Source: Candidatus Sumerlaeota bacterium (GTDB lineage Bacteria > Sumerlaeota > Sumerlaeia > MWCT01). From it: a stretch of 9,043 nucleotides of DNA. The translations under genes and the position numbers were made by a program. Below, one piece after another: positions 1 to 6,198 of the stretch (the first letter of the stretch is position 1; the number at the start of each line of letters is the position of its first letter). The notes under the pieces were generated by a model. The model was not told the DNA's origin, searched no databases, and worked only from the letters and a program-made list of their open reading frames with translations. Location of the stretch: the NCBI GenBank assembly GCA_026398545.1, contig JAPLSR010000313.1:1-9043 (forward strand), written 5' to 3'.

Positions 1-1
1 C

Positions 2-892
2 AACAATGGCAATGCCATCATTACCTGGTATCAATCCGATGGCTCGAATTGGCAAATCTTTAAAAGCGAGTATAGGGTTGGCGTCTGGACGAACCCCTCA
101 AGTCTCACAGACAATATCAGCCCGGACGGACAGCACGCCTATTATCCCCAAGTTGCAATGGATAATAACGGCAACGCCATCATTACCTGGTATCAATCCG
201 ACGACTCGAAATACCAAATCTTTAAAAGCGAGTATCGGGGCGGCGTCTGGACAAATCCCTCATTCTCAGACCATATCAGCCCGGATGGACAGGACGCCTA
301 TAATCCCCAGGTGGCGATGGACAACAATGGCAATGCCATCATCACCTGGTATCAATCCGACGGCTCGAAAACCCAAATCTTTAAAAGCGAGTATAAGGGT
401 GGCGTCTGGCATCATCCCGCCAGCCTCTCCGACAATATCAGCCCGGATGGACAGGACGCCTATAATCCCCGTGTTGCGATGGATAATAACGGCAATGCCA
501 TCATTACCTGGTATCAATCTGACGGCTCCAAAAACCAAATCTTCAAGAGCGAGTATAGGAGTGGCGTCTGGACAAATCCCTCAAGTATCTCAGACAACAT
601 CAGCCCGGACGGACAAGACGCAAGGGGTCCCCAGGTTGCGATGGACAACAACGGCAATGCCATCATTACCTGGGAGCAACCCGACGGCTCGAACTTCCAA
701 ATCTTTAAAAGCGAGTATCGGGGTGGCGTCTGGACGCATCCCTCAAGTCTCTCAGATAATATCAGCCCGAACGGACAGAATGCCGGTTCTCCCCAGGTTG
801 CAATGGATAACAATGGCAATGCTATCATTGTCTGGTCACAATCGGACGGCTCCAACAACCAAATCTTCAAGAGCGAATACCGCTGGGGCTTC
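2..892 (+). repeat. Six tandem 162-nt coding repeats
   Basis: The Asn-Asn/Asn-Gly-Asn-Ala block recurs at bases 2, 164, 323, 485, 647 and 809, giving spacings of 162, 159, 162, 162 and 162 nt. Copies agree closely in protein and DNA, with many third-base differences. Copies 4 and 6 share the variant 'caaatcttcaagagcga' where copies 1, 2, 3 and 5 have 'caaatctttaaaagcga'. Such patchwork suggests duplication or gene conversion among copies. Confidence 0.9.
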
Positions 893-895
893 TGA
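2..895 (+). CDS. Tandem-repeat, probably exported beta-propeller-like protein (C-terminal part)
   Basis: This is the 3' part of a gene that starts before the window; the frame is open from base 2 to the TGA at 893-895 (297 codons visible). The product consists almost entirely of six copies of a 54-residue repeat (one copy has 53). Each copy begins with a conserved stretch like DNNGNAIITWYQSDGS, continues with QIFKSEYR and GVWTNPS, and ends with SDNISPDGQ and PQVAM. Regular G-N-A-I-x-x-W beta-strand blocks with aromatic and Asp/Asn/Gly turns fit a beta-propeller blade; I infer this, and I cannot name the family. No signal peptide, catalytic motif or anchor is visible because the N-terminus is missing. 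The last copy stops after EYRWGF, where the other copies have a Trp codon, so it is only about half a unit. Residue choice and codon use favour this frame over the overlapping open frame. Substrate and function are unknown. Confidence 0.8.
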   Translation, partial: NNGNAIITWYQSDGSNWQIFKSEYRVGVWTNPSSLTDNISPDGQHAYYPQVAMDNNGNAIITWYQSDDSKYQIFKSEYRGGVWTNPSFSDHISPDGQDAYNPQVAMDNNGNAIITWYQSDGSKTQIFKSEYKGGVWHHPASLSDNISPDGQDAYNPRVAMDNNGNAIITWYQSDGSKNQIFKSEYRSGVWTNPSSISDNISPDGQDARGPQVAMDNNGNAIITWEQPDGSNFQIFKSEYRGGVWTHPSSLSDNISPNGQNAGSPQVAMDNNGNAIIVWSQSDGSNNQIFKSEYRWGF

Positions 896-1573
896 AAATT
901 AAAAACTCATCATTAAGTGAAAATTTGTGGGGCAGACCCGCCAAATAGTTCAATTACATAACCATTAAATTTATTTCTCTTTATCGCGATTTTGGGGGCG
1001 TGAGCTAATTAACTGACCTTGATATCACAATTGTCCTTTACGCCCGCAGAATCCCACCGGTTTGTTATCATAATGAAATCAAATGTCCATGTTAATTACC
1101 CAGGGCGAACCCGCCACGGCACATATTTAATCTTCGCTCTGTAAATCTGCGGATAAATATATTCTGGTTATTGCAGTGCCGCGCCATGAAAGCCGTATTG
1201 CATTGAATTGTATAGTTTCACGCGAAGGATGGCACCAAAAATATTTTTTCATATTTTAAAGATTTTCCTTGTCAAGGGTTATTCAAGAAAGTTATGTAAA
1301 TATCGCTTTGTGTTTTTCGTGGTAAAGGGATTGAGCCGTTTTTTCGGATGATGTCCTGAACCTGAAAGACGCAAACGCTGGGAAGTACTGGAAATGACTG
1401 AGGCAGAAGTTCGAAAGAAACCGCGTCCGATCCCCTTCAGTATGCGATATCCGAACGCCGTCGCCCGCCGACCCCATTTATCCGGGGAAAGCGAAAAATC
1501 CAGATTCAGACTAACAGTGTATCCCAGGAACTCAACACTCGCCATTGGTGAGTGAAATTGTAAGGAGAGAGTT
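896..1573. other. 678-bp gap without a convincing gene
   Basis: Neither strand carries a frame with a plausible start, ribosome site and protein-like composition. The only longer frame (minus strand, about 1279-1545) has no recognisable domain. I see three minor items. First, 'ggcagacccgcc' at 931-942 and 'ggcgaacccgcc' at 1104-1115 match at 10 of 12 bases. Second, 1306-1327 read on the minus strand is 'accacgaaaaacacaaag'-like, a phrase I know as a common intergenic repeat in many environmental genomes. Third, a weak promoter candidate for the downstream RRM gene has TTGTCA at 1269-1274 and TTATGT at 1292-1297; if used, it would leave an mRNA leader of about 270 nt. None of these is firm. 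Confidence 0.5.
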
Positions 1574-1873
1574 ATGAAGATTTATATCGGAAACCTGTCT
1601 TACACAATGACAGAAGATGAGCTTCGCACGTCCTTTGGAGCCTTCGGGGCAGTTGATGAGATTACTATCATCACGGATAGGTACAGCGGCCGTTCCAAGG
1701 GATTCGGGTTTGTGGAGATGCCCAATCAGGCAGAGGCAGAGAAGGCTATCGCCTCCCTGAATGGGAAGGAACTTGGTGGTCGTCCCATCACCGTGAATCA
1801 GGCGCGCCCGCGCGAGGATAGACCCCGTCGCGAGTCGCCGCCCCGTGGCGGCGGCGGACGCAATAATTACTAA
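1574..1873 (+). CDS. Small RRM-domain RNA-binding protein
   Basis: This 99-residue cytoplasmic protein has a single RNA recognition motif. The RNP2 strand IYIGNL lies at residues 3-8 and the RNP1 strand KGFGFVEM at residues 42-49, with the aromatic residues Y4, F44 and F46 that normally stack on RNA bases. The motif ends near residue 80. A short Arg/Pro/Gly-rich tail (about 77-99) resembles the glycine-rich tails of cyanobacterial Rbp proteins. Length and domain order match this bacterial family, whose members bind single-stranded RNA and in cyanobacteria are often cold-induced; cold regulation here is an untested inference. The start is well supported: AAGGAGA at 1562-1568 sits just before the ATG. 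The gene stands alone and is followed 28 bases later by an intrinsic terminator. The family call is strong; the RNA target is unknown. Confidence 0.95.
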   Translation: MKIYIGNLSYTMTEDELRTSFGAFGAVDEITIITDRYSGRSKGFGFVEMPNQAEAEKAIASLNGKELGGRPITVNQARPREDRPRRESPPRGGGGRNNY

Positions 1874-1901
1874 TCTCTGTTCGGTTCTAATGTAACCATG
1901 C

Positions 1902-1963
1902 ACCGTCCGCCCGGGAACTTGAGAAGGGGACAAGGCACCAGGGCGGACGGTCTTCTTTTTTTG
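1902..1963 (+). terminator. Intrinsic terminator of the RRM gene
   Basis: The arms ACCGTCCGCCC (1902-1912) and GGGCGGACGGT (1941-1951) are perfect 11-bp complements, and a T-rich tail (cttctttttttt, 1952-1962) follows. The 28-nt loop is longer than usual and could hold a small inner hairpin (ctt/aag). Position right after the RRM stop codon supports the role. Confidence 0.85.
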
Positions 1964-2007
1964 TCTCACCTTCAAAAATAAAACCTTTCTTTCATTTTCA
2001 AAAAGTA

Positions 2008-2080
2008 TTAACAAGGATAGACAGGATTTTCAGGATATTTAAGGGGGTTTGTTCTTGTATATCCTGTCCATCCTTGTTAA
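2008..2080. repeat. Intergenic inverted-repeat element
   Basis: The left arm TTAACAAGGATAGACAGGAT (2008-2027) and the right arm ATCCTGTCCATCCTTGTTAA (2061-2080) are complementary at 19 of 20 positions, with a 33-bp centre. A nested pair, CAGGATAT (2031-2038) with ATATCCTG (2059-2066), allows a second fold. The sequence is of a type I recall as a dispersed intergenic element in several uncultivated bacterial lineages; that is memory, not a search. It lies between the convergent RRM and glycosyltransferase genes, 57 bp past the latter's stop, so its transcript hairpin might also act as a terminator or stabiliser. Confidence 0.8.
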
Positions 2081-2136
2081 AGTTGAATTTAAATAGCCTT
2101 TTTTCATAGCGGGGCGGGAGTTGCGCTGTTATCTCT

Positions 2137-3330
2137 TTATGGCAAGATGAGGCGGCTGCCGGCGCGCAGGTCCTTTGTGGGATAGAGTGTCCCGCGCCAC
2201 ATTATCCCGCCACGACGCCATGCCAGCCATCCTGCCCTGAGGCAGAACAGGGCAAAAATCGGCGTCCCCAGCAGGGTGAAAAGGGAGGGAATGAATGGAT
2301 TTCCAGCCCAACATGCAACGGAAACAGAAAGGGCAAGGGCAAGCGCCGTCATAATCGGAGCGACCAATCTCAGCCACCAATCCCAGAATGGCATAAGCGC
2401 AAGAAAGGGCGAGAGCTCAAGGAAAAGAAAAAGCATTGTAAATGTCACAAGCCGCGGAATGCTGTATTGTCCCATGAAGGCAAATACATTCTTCTCCATC
2501 CCTTGTGCCATAGCGCCGAGGGTGGGGTAGAAATGGACAGTGACGCAGTCCCTCCCATTGACGATGGCGGCACGCGCCCCGTGATTTTTCAGCATCTGAC
2601 CGAGGGCGAAATCATCCACAACCTCCAGCCTCAGCCACTCAAAGCCGGGCGTCCGTTTCAGGGCTGAACGGCGAAAAAGACTGAATGCCCCCGCACCCAC
2701 CGCCCTCTTTGATTTTGCATCCTTAACCTTCCATAACCTTCCCCCCAAACAAAGGACTCGCATAAACGTTGTGACGACAGCATCAAGGAGAAATCCCGCA
2801 GAAAGCATTTGGGGAATCACGGCGAGGTGGTCAATGCCGCCTTCCTCACACCAGGCAACGGCGCGCCGGAGCGTCCCGGGCGTAAAATGAACATCGGCGT
2901 CACTGATGAGAATCCACTCGCCCCGGCTTATCTCAAACCCCTTCTGGAGGGCGTGAACCTTGCCAAGCCAGCCATCCGGCAATTCCCGAATATGCAGGAC
3001 GCGGATTCGGGCGTCATGCGCGGCGAGGCGGTCTGCAATCTCCGGCGTTTTGTCCACAGAGCGGTCATCGACGAGGATGAATTCTGCATCCGGGTAATCA
3101 TCTTTGAGTTTGGAGGATAGTGCATCCTCAAGCGTTTCAGCCTCATTGCAGGCGGGGATGATGACGGAGAGGCTGTGCCAGCGGGGCGGAGCGGGCGGAT
3201 ACAGCGCCTTCAAGTTCGGCACAGCGCATCTGACCCGCACAAAGGCGAATATAGATGCCAGCCAGTATAAAAATCCCCCAAGCAGACATCCCTCAATTCC
3301 GCGAAAGATGAGCATCCAGGCAAGCGACAT
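2137..3330 (-). CDS. Membrane-associated family 2 glycosyltransferase (HpnB/CrtQ-like)
   Basis: This 397-residue protein has a GT-A type GT2 domain between membrane segments. A hydrophobic helix lies at about 11-31. The nucleotide-sugar binding fold shows SVIIPACNE at 55-63, the acidic pair in VDDRS at 87-91, the block LPDGWLGKVHALQKG at 117-131, the metal-binding ISDAD (DXD) at 142-146, and EVVDD at 236-240, the likely acceptor/catalytic acid. About three further membrane helices follow (roughly 293-315, 321-342 and 348-370). The W-x-GK block and the C-terminal helices resemble hopanoid-associated HpnB and carotenoid CrtQ-type enzymes, so a lipid-linked acceptor at the inner membrane is likely, but no hopanoid or carotenoid gene is nearby. 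Length is normal for that group. The ATG at 3330 has no strong ribosome site; the internal ATG at residue 6 is no better. It is monocistronic and divergent from tRNA-Val. Confidence 0.88.
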   Translation of the reverse strand: MSLAWMLIFRGIEGCLLGGFLYWLASIFAFVRVRCAVPNLKALYPPAPPRWHSLSVIIPACNEAETLEDALSSKLKDDYPDAEFILVDDRSVDKTPEIADRLAAHDARIRVLHIRELPDGWLGKVHALQKGFEISRGEWILISDADVHFTPGTLRRAVAWCEEGGIDHLAVIPQMLSAGFLLDAVVTTFMRVLCLGGRLWKVKDAKSKRAVGAGAFSLFRRSALKRTPGFEWLRLEVVDDFALGQMLKNHGARAAIVNGRDCVTVHFYPTLGAMAQGMEKNVFAFMGQYSIPRLVTFTMLFLFLELSPFLALMPFWDWWLRLVAPIMTALALALSVSVACWAGNPFIPSLFTLLGTPIFALFCLRAGWLAWRRGGIMWRGTLYPTKDLRAGSRLILP

Positions 3331-3373
3331 CGTCTCAACTTCTTATTGTCCCCCTCGAAACTACAACTTGATT

Positions 3374-3401
3374 TCTATAGTGCGTTTCCACAACCATGCA
3401 A
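3374..3401 (-). promoter_or_regulatory. Candidate promoter of the glycosyltransferase gene
   Basis: On the minus strand, TTGCAT (3396-3401) and TATAGA (3374-3379) are 16 bp apart. Transcription would start near 3367, about 36 nt before the ATG. The -35 match is poor, so this is a tentative call. Confidence 0.3.
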
Positions 3402-3416
3402 GAGGTAAAATTTTGC

Positions 3417-3446
3417 TTGAACTGGTTTTCAGGCGTGGGATATATA
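3417..3446 (+). promoter_or_regulatory. Candidate promoter of tRNA-Val
   Basis: TTGAAC (3417-3422) and TATATA (3441-3446) are 18 bp apart, in an AT-rich stretch before the GC-rich tRNA. The predicted transcription start near 3453 leaves a leader of about 27 nt. Confidence 0.45.
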
Positions 3447-3479
3447 TAAAATTGTTTTTATGCGGTGAGAAGGGTTCGT

Positions 3480-3556
3480 GGGTGATTAGCTCAGTTGGTT
3501 AGAGCGTCGGCCTCACATGCCGAAGGTCACAGGTTCAAATCCTGTATTACCCACCA
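3480..3556 (+). tRNA. trnV: tRNA-Val(CAC)
   Basis: The cloverleaf is complete in 77 nt. Acceptor GGGTGAT (3480-3486) pairs with ATTACCC (3546-3552) with one G-T pair. Anticodon stem TCGGC/GCCGA (3507-3511 and 3519-3523) encloses loop CTCACAT, with anticodon CAC at 3514-3516, which reads GUG. The T arm is ACAGG-TTCAAAT-CCTGT (3529-3545). The discriminator is A, and CCA is encoded at 3554-3556. Confidence 0.97.
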
Positions 3557-3613
3557 AAAAAAATAACGCCCCGCGGATGCAAGTAAGATGCGACTCCGCG
3601 GGGTTTCTTTTTT
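3557..3613. terminator. Bidirectional intrinsic terminator between convergent tRNA genes
   Basis: A perfect 9-bp stem pairs CCCCGCGGA (3569-3577) with TCCGCGGGG (3595-3603) around a 17-nt loop. TTTCTTTTTT (3604-3613) follows it for tRNA-Val. An A-rich run (about 3556-3563) precedes it and becomes the U tract for tRNA-Gly on the minus strand. The placement midway between two convergent tRNA genes supports a shared role. Confidence 0.85.
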
Positions 3614-3641
3614 AAGCGCACAAATCCCGCTGTATAAGAAA

Positions 3642-3717
3642 TGGAGCGGGAGACGGGACTCGAACCCGCGACAACTAACTTGGAAGGTTAGTGTTCTACC
3701 AACTGAACTACTCCCGC
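3642..3717 (-). tRNA. trnG: tRNA-Gly(TCC)
   Basis: Read on the minus strand, acceptor GCGGGAG (from 3717) pairs with CTCCCGC (3652-3646). The discriminator is T, and CCA is encoded (3644-3642). The anticodon loop is CTTCCAA, with TCC lying opposite bases 3682-3684; it reads GGA/GGG glycine codons. The T arm contains GGTTCGAGTCC. Upstream, TTGACA lies at 3760-3755, but the -10 position (about 3737-3732, CGAGAA) is poor, so its promoter is uncertain. Confidence 0.97.
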
Positions 3718-3859
3718 TCAACGAAAGAACTTTCTCGCAAATCCCCCTTTTCCGTGTCAATCGAAAAAAAATCCAATGAGAATCCCCAGACTCAGATAAG
3801 AATATCTCTGCGAGAGATCAACCATGAATTTTGGGTTTGTTAAAATTGAAATTCTGATC

Positions 3860-3888
3860 TTGATTTTTTTGTTATCGTTGTTTATGAA
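3860..3888 (+). promoter_or_regulatory. Candidate promoter of the delta-60 repeat protein gene
   Basis: TTGATT (3860-3865) and TATGAA (3883-3888) are 17 bp apart in a very AT-rich stretch. Transcription would start near 3895, about 20 nt before the ATG and upstream of the ribosome site AAGGAG (3902-3907). Confidence 0.4.
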
Positions 3889-3914
3889 AAATATAACTTT
3901 TAAGGAGTAATACT

Positions 3915-6050
3915 ATGAAATTAAAACCGTGGGCGGTTAAGCCGGTTTTGGTGATAGCCGTAATTGCGCTGGCGGCATTGTGTGTTCCGGGAGCGCGCGC
4001 CCAGAGCTCAACTCCCCGTGAAGAAACATGGATAACCGACGGCACCGTCAACGCCATCGTCCAAACGCCGGACACGGTCTATATCTGCGGGGACTTCACC
4101 TATGTTGGTCCGGCAACCGGAGGGGGCGTCCCTCTTGACGTCTCGACCGGCGCCCCAGTCGCTACTTTTCCCAGGGTGAATGGGACTGTCATAACCTGCA
4201 TTCCTGACGGCTCGGGCGGGTGGTATATCGGGGGCGATTTCAGCAATGTCGGGGGCGTTGTCCGAAACAACATCGCCCACATTCTTGCGAACGGCTCGGT
4301 TGACCCCGACTGGAATCCCAACGCAAGAGACAGGGTCCTTGCCCTCGTTGTCTCCGGCTCCACCGTCTATGCCGGGGGAGAGTTCACCAGCATCGGCGGA
4401 CAGTGGCGCAACTATATCGCCGCACTCGATGCCACTACTGGCGCCGCTACTGACTGGAATCCGAATGCATCAGGAGAACTGGTACCTTATGTCTATGCTC
4501 TCGCTGTCTCCGGTTCAACCATCTATGCCGGGGGTAGATTTACCATCATCGGCGGACAGTGGCGCAACTATATCGCCGCACTCGATGCCGAAACGGGCGC
4601 CGCCACTGACTGGGACCCCCACGCGGACAACCCGGTTTATACCCTTGTCGTCTCCGGCTCAACCGTCTATGCCGGAGGAGGGTTCACCAACATCGGTGTG
4701 CAGACACGCAACCATATCGCCGCCATAGACGCCGCCACGGGCGATGCCACCGCCTGGAACCCCAACGCGAGCGGCTCGATCGATACCCTTGTCGTCTCTG
4801 GCTCGACTGTCTATGCCGGGGGCGGTTTCACAAGCATCAGCGGGAAGACGCGTAACCATATCGCCGCCCTTGATGCCGCCACAGGCGTCGCTACCGATTG
4901 GAACCCCAATGCGGGTGGCTATGTCTATGCACTCGCTGTCTCCGGCTCGACCGTCTATGCCGGGGGAGGGTTCACCAGCATCGGCGGGAAGACGCGCAAC
5001 AATATCGCTGCCCTTGATGCAGCCACAGGCGTTGCCGCAAATTGGAACCCGAATGCAGGTGGAATATATTCTTCTAAATATGTCTCTGCCCTCGCCGTTT
5101 CCGGCTCGACAGTGTATGCCGGGGGGGAGTTCACCTGCATCGGCGGACAGACGCGCAACCATATCGCCGCACTCGATGCCAAAACGGGCGTCGCCACTGT
5201 TTGGAACCCCAATGCCAATAACAATGTCTATATCCTTGTCGTCTCCGGCTCGACCGTCTATGCTGGGGGCATTTTCAGCAGTATCGGTGGGCAGACGCGT
5301 AACCGCATCTCCGCCCTTAATGCCGCCACGGGTGCCGCCACCGACTGGGACCCCAACGCGAGCGGCTCGGTCACTGCCCTCGCTGTCTCCGGCTCGATAG
5401 TCTATGTCGGTGGCGATTTCACCAGCATCGGCGGGCGGATGCGCAACAATATCGCCGCCTTAGATGCCACAACGGGCGCCGCTACCAACTGGAACCCCCA
5501 TGCGGACAACTGGGTCTGGGCCCTCGCCGTCTCCGGCTCGACAGTGTATGCCGGGGGCTGGTTCACCAGCATCGGTATGCAGACGCGTAACCATATTGCC
5601 GCAATCGATGCCTCAACAGGCGCTGTCACTGATTGGAATCCGGATGCAAGCGGACTATACAATAATATCTATGCCCTCGCCATCTCCGGCTCAACCATCT
5701 ATGCCAGTGGCGATTTCAGCACCATCGGTGGACAGACGCGCAAACATATCGCTGCCCTTGATGCTGCAACAACAGGCCCCGCAACCGACTGGAACCCCAA
5801 TGTGGGCGGCAGGGTCAATGCCATCGCCGTCTCCGGTTCGACTGTCTATGCCGGAGGCAATTTCATCAGAATCGGCGATGATAATTGGAGATTCTACTTC
5901 GCCCAATTCGACTTCCTGCCGCCGAAGAATATCAAACGCTATCTACTGGGGCGGGATTCGGACGCGACAGGCTTGGACTTGAATGGCGACGGCAAGGTTG
6001 ATATTGCGGACTTAGTCTGGTATCTGATAGGTCACCCCTCAGCGAAATAA
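3915..6050 (+). CDS. Secreted delta-60/DUF5122-like repeat protein with dockerin-like C-terminus
   Basis: This 711-residue protein has a Sec signal peptide: basic start MKLK, hydrophobic core at about 10-24, and likely cleavage after ARA at residue 29. Nearly all the rest is a tandem array of about 13 repeats. The first two are degenerate (about 45-147); the next eleven (148-670) are near-identical, 45-52 residues each, with blocks like GSTVYAGGEFTSIGG, QTRNHIAALDA, TGAATDW and NPNA. This resembles the delta-60/DUF5122 beta-propeller repeat. The last 40 residues form a separate module containing DLNGDGKVDIADLVWYLIG, with calcium-loop positions D688, N690, D692, D696 and D699 as in a dockerin half-repeat. 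In related proteins such a tail often serves as a sorting or anchoring module; that role here is inferred, and no cohesin is seen. The start is firm: AAGGAG ends 7 bases before the ATG. The signal peptide lacks a proper lipobox. Ligand and function are unknown. Confidence 0.9.
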   Translation: MKLKPWAVKPVLVIAVIALAALCVPGARAQSSTPREETWITDGTVNAIVQTPDTVYICGDFTYVGPATGGGVPLDVSTGAPVATFPRVNGTVITCIPDGSGGWYIGGDFSNVGGVVRNNIAHILANGSVDPDWNPNARDRVLALVVSGSTVYAGGEFTSIGGQWRNYIAALDATTGAATDWNPNASGELVPYVYALAVSGSTIYAGGRFTIIGGQWRNYIAALDAETGAATDWDPHADNPVYTLVVSGSTVYAGGGFTNIGVQTRNHIAAIDAATGDATAWNPNASGSIDTLVVSGSTVYAGGGFTSISGKTRNHIAALDAATGVATDWNPNAGGYVYALAVSGSTVYAGGGFTSIGGKTRNNIAALDAATGVAANWNPNAGGIYSSKYVSALAVSGSTVYAGGEFTCIGGQTRNHIAALDAKTGVATVWNPNANNNVYILVVSGSTVYAGGIFSSIGGQTRNRISALNAATGAATDWDPNASGSVTALAVSGSIVYVGGDFTSIGGRMRNNIAALDATTGAATNWNPHADNWVWALAVSGSTVYAGGWFTSIGMQTRNHIAAIDASTGAVTDWNPDASGLYNNIYALAISGSTIYASGDFSTIGGQTRKHIAALDAATTGPATDWNPNVGGRVNAIAVSGSTVYAGGNFIRIGDDNWRFYFAQFDFLPPKNIKRYLLGRDSDATGLDLNGDGKVDIADLVWYLIGHPSAK
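4356..5919 (+). repeat. Eleven tandem coding repeats of about 144 nt
   Basis: Each unit begins at a codon pair for Gly-Ser followed by Thr/Ile-Val/Ile-Tyr-Ala-Gly-Gly. The basic unit is 48 codons; a few copies are lengthened by insertions such as GIYSSKY or GLYNN in the loop before the next unit. The final unit lacks the NPNA half and runs into the C-terminal module. Confidence 0.88.
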
Positions 6051-6177
6051 CAGACAGCGTGCCCTTCTTGTTTTACTACCCGGGCTCTATTCATATTGAC
6101 AGGCAGGTTTTTTCGGGATTAGTCAGGGAAGTGTCTGTTCTGTGAGAAGGTGGGAATTTCATTCCTGATAAAGGCGT

Positions 6178-6189
6178 TTAAGCGCTTAA
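6178..6189. promoter_or_regulatory. 12-bp palindrome before the permease start
   Basis: TTAAGCGCTTAA is a perfect palindrome ending 9 bases before the ATG at 6199. It could be a protein-binding site affecting expression of the permease. One or two 12-bp palindromes are expected by chance in 9 kb, so this is weak. Confidence 0.2.
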
Positions 6190-6198
6190 TTGCCGTCA

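Noticed and set aside
893..895. TGA read as Trp or selenocysteine to extend the first gene
   Set aside because: The frame closes at a TAA only six codons later, the repeat does not continue, no selenocysteine-type hairpin is evident, and TGA also ends the permease gene.
6..902. A second long open frame over the first repeat gene
   Set aside because: It is open only because a repeat with a length divisible by three lacks stops in that frame too. Its product, rich in Ser, Pro, Arg and Met, lacks plausible domains, while the chosen frame gives Gly/Asn/Trp-rich conserved beta-strand repeats.
1279..1545. Minus-strand frame of 88 codons in the long gap
   Set aside because: It has no recognisable domain and its end lies in a common intergenic repeat phrase.
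1532..2014. Minus-strand frame of 160 codons over the RRM gene
   Set aside because: It runs antisense to a clear RRM gene and its terminator; its composition is not protein-like.
3915..4001. Lipoprotein signal in the delta-60-like protein (Cys at residue 23)
   Set aside because: The residues before Cys are Ala-Ala-Leu, and Leu at -1 does not fit a lipobox; ARA at 27-29 is a good signal peptidase I site.
4246..5982. Several long frames on both strands inside the delta-60-like gene
   Set aside because: They share the period of the real repeats and are Pro/Ser/Ala/Arg-rich by-products of its codon use, with no ribosome sites or domains.
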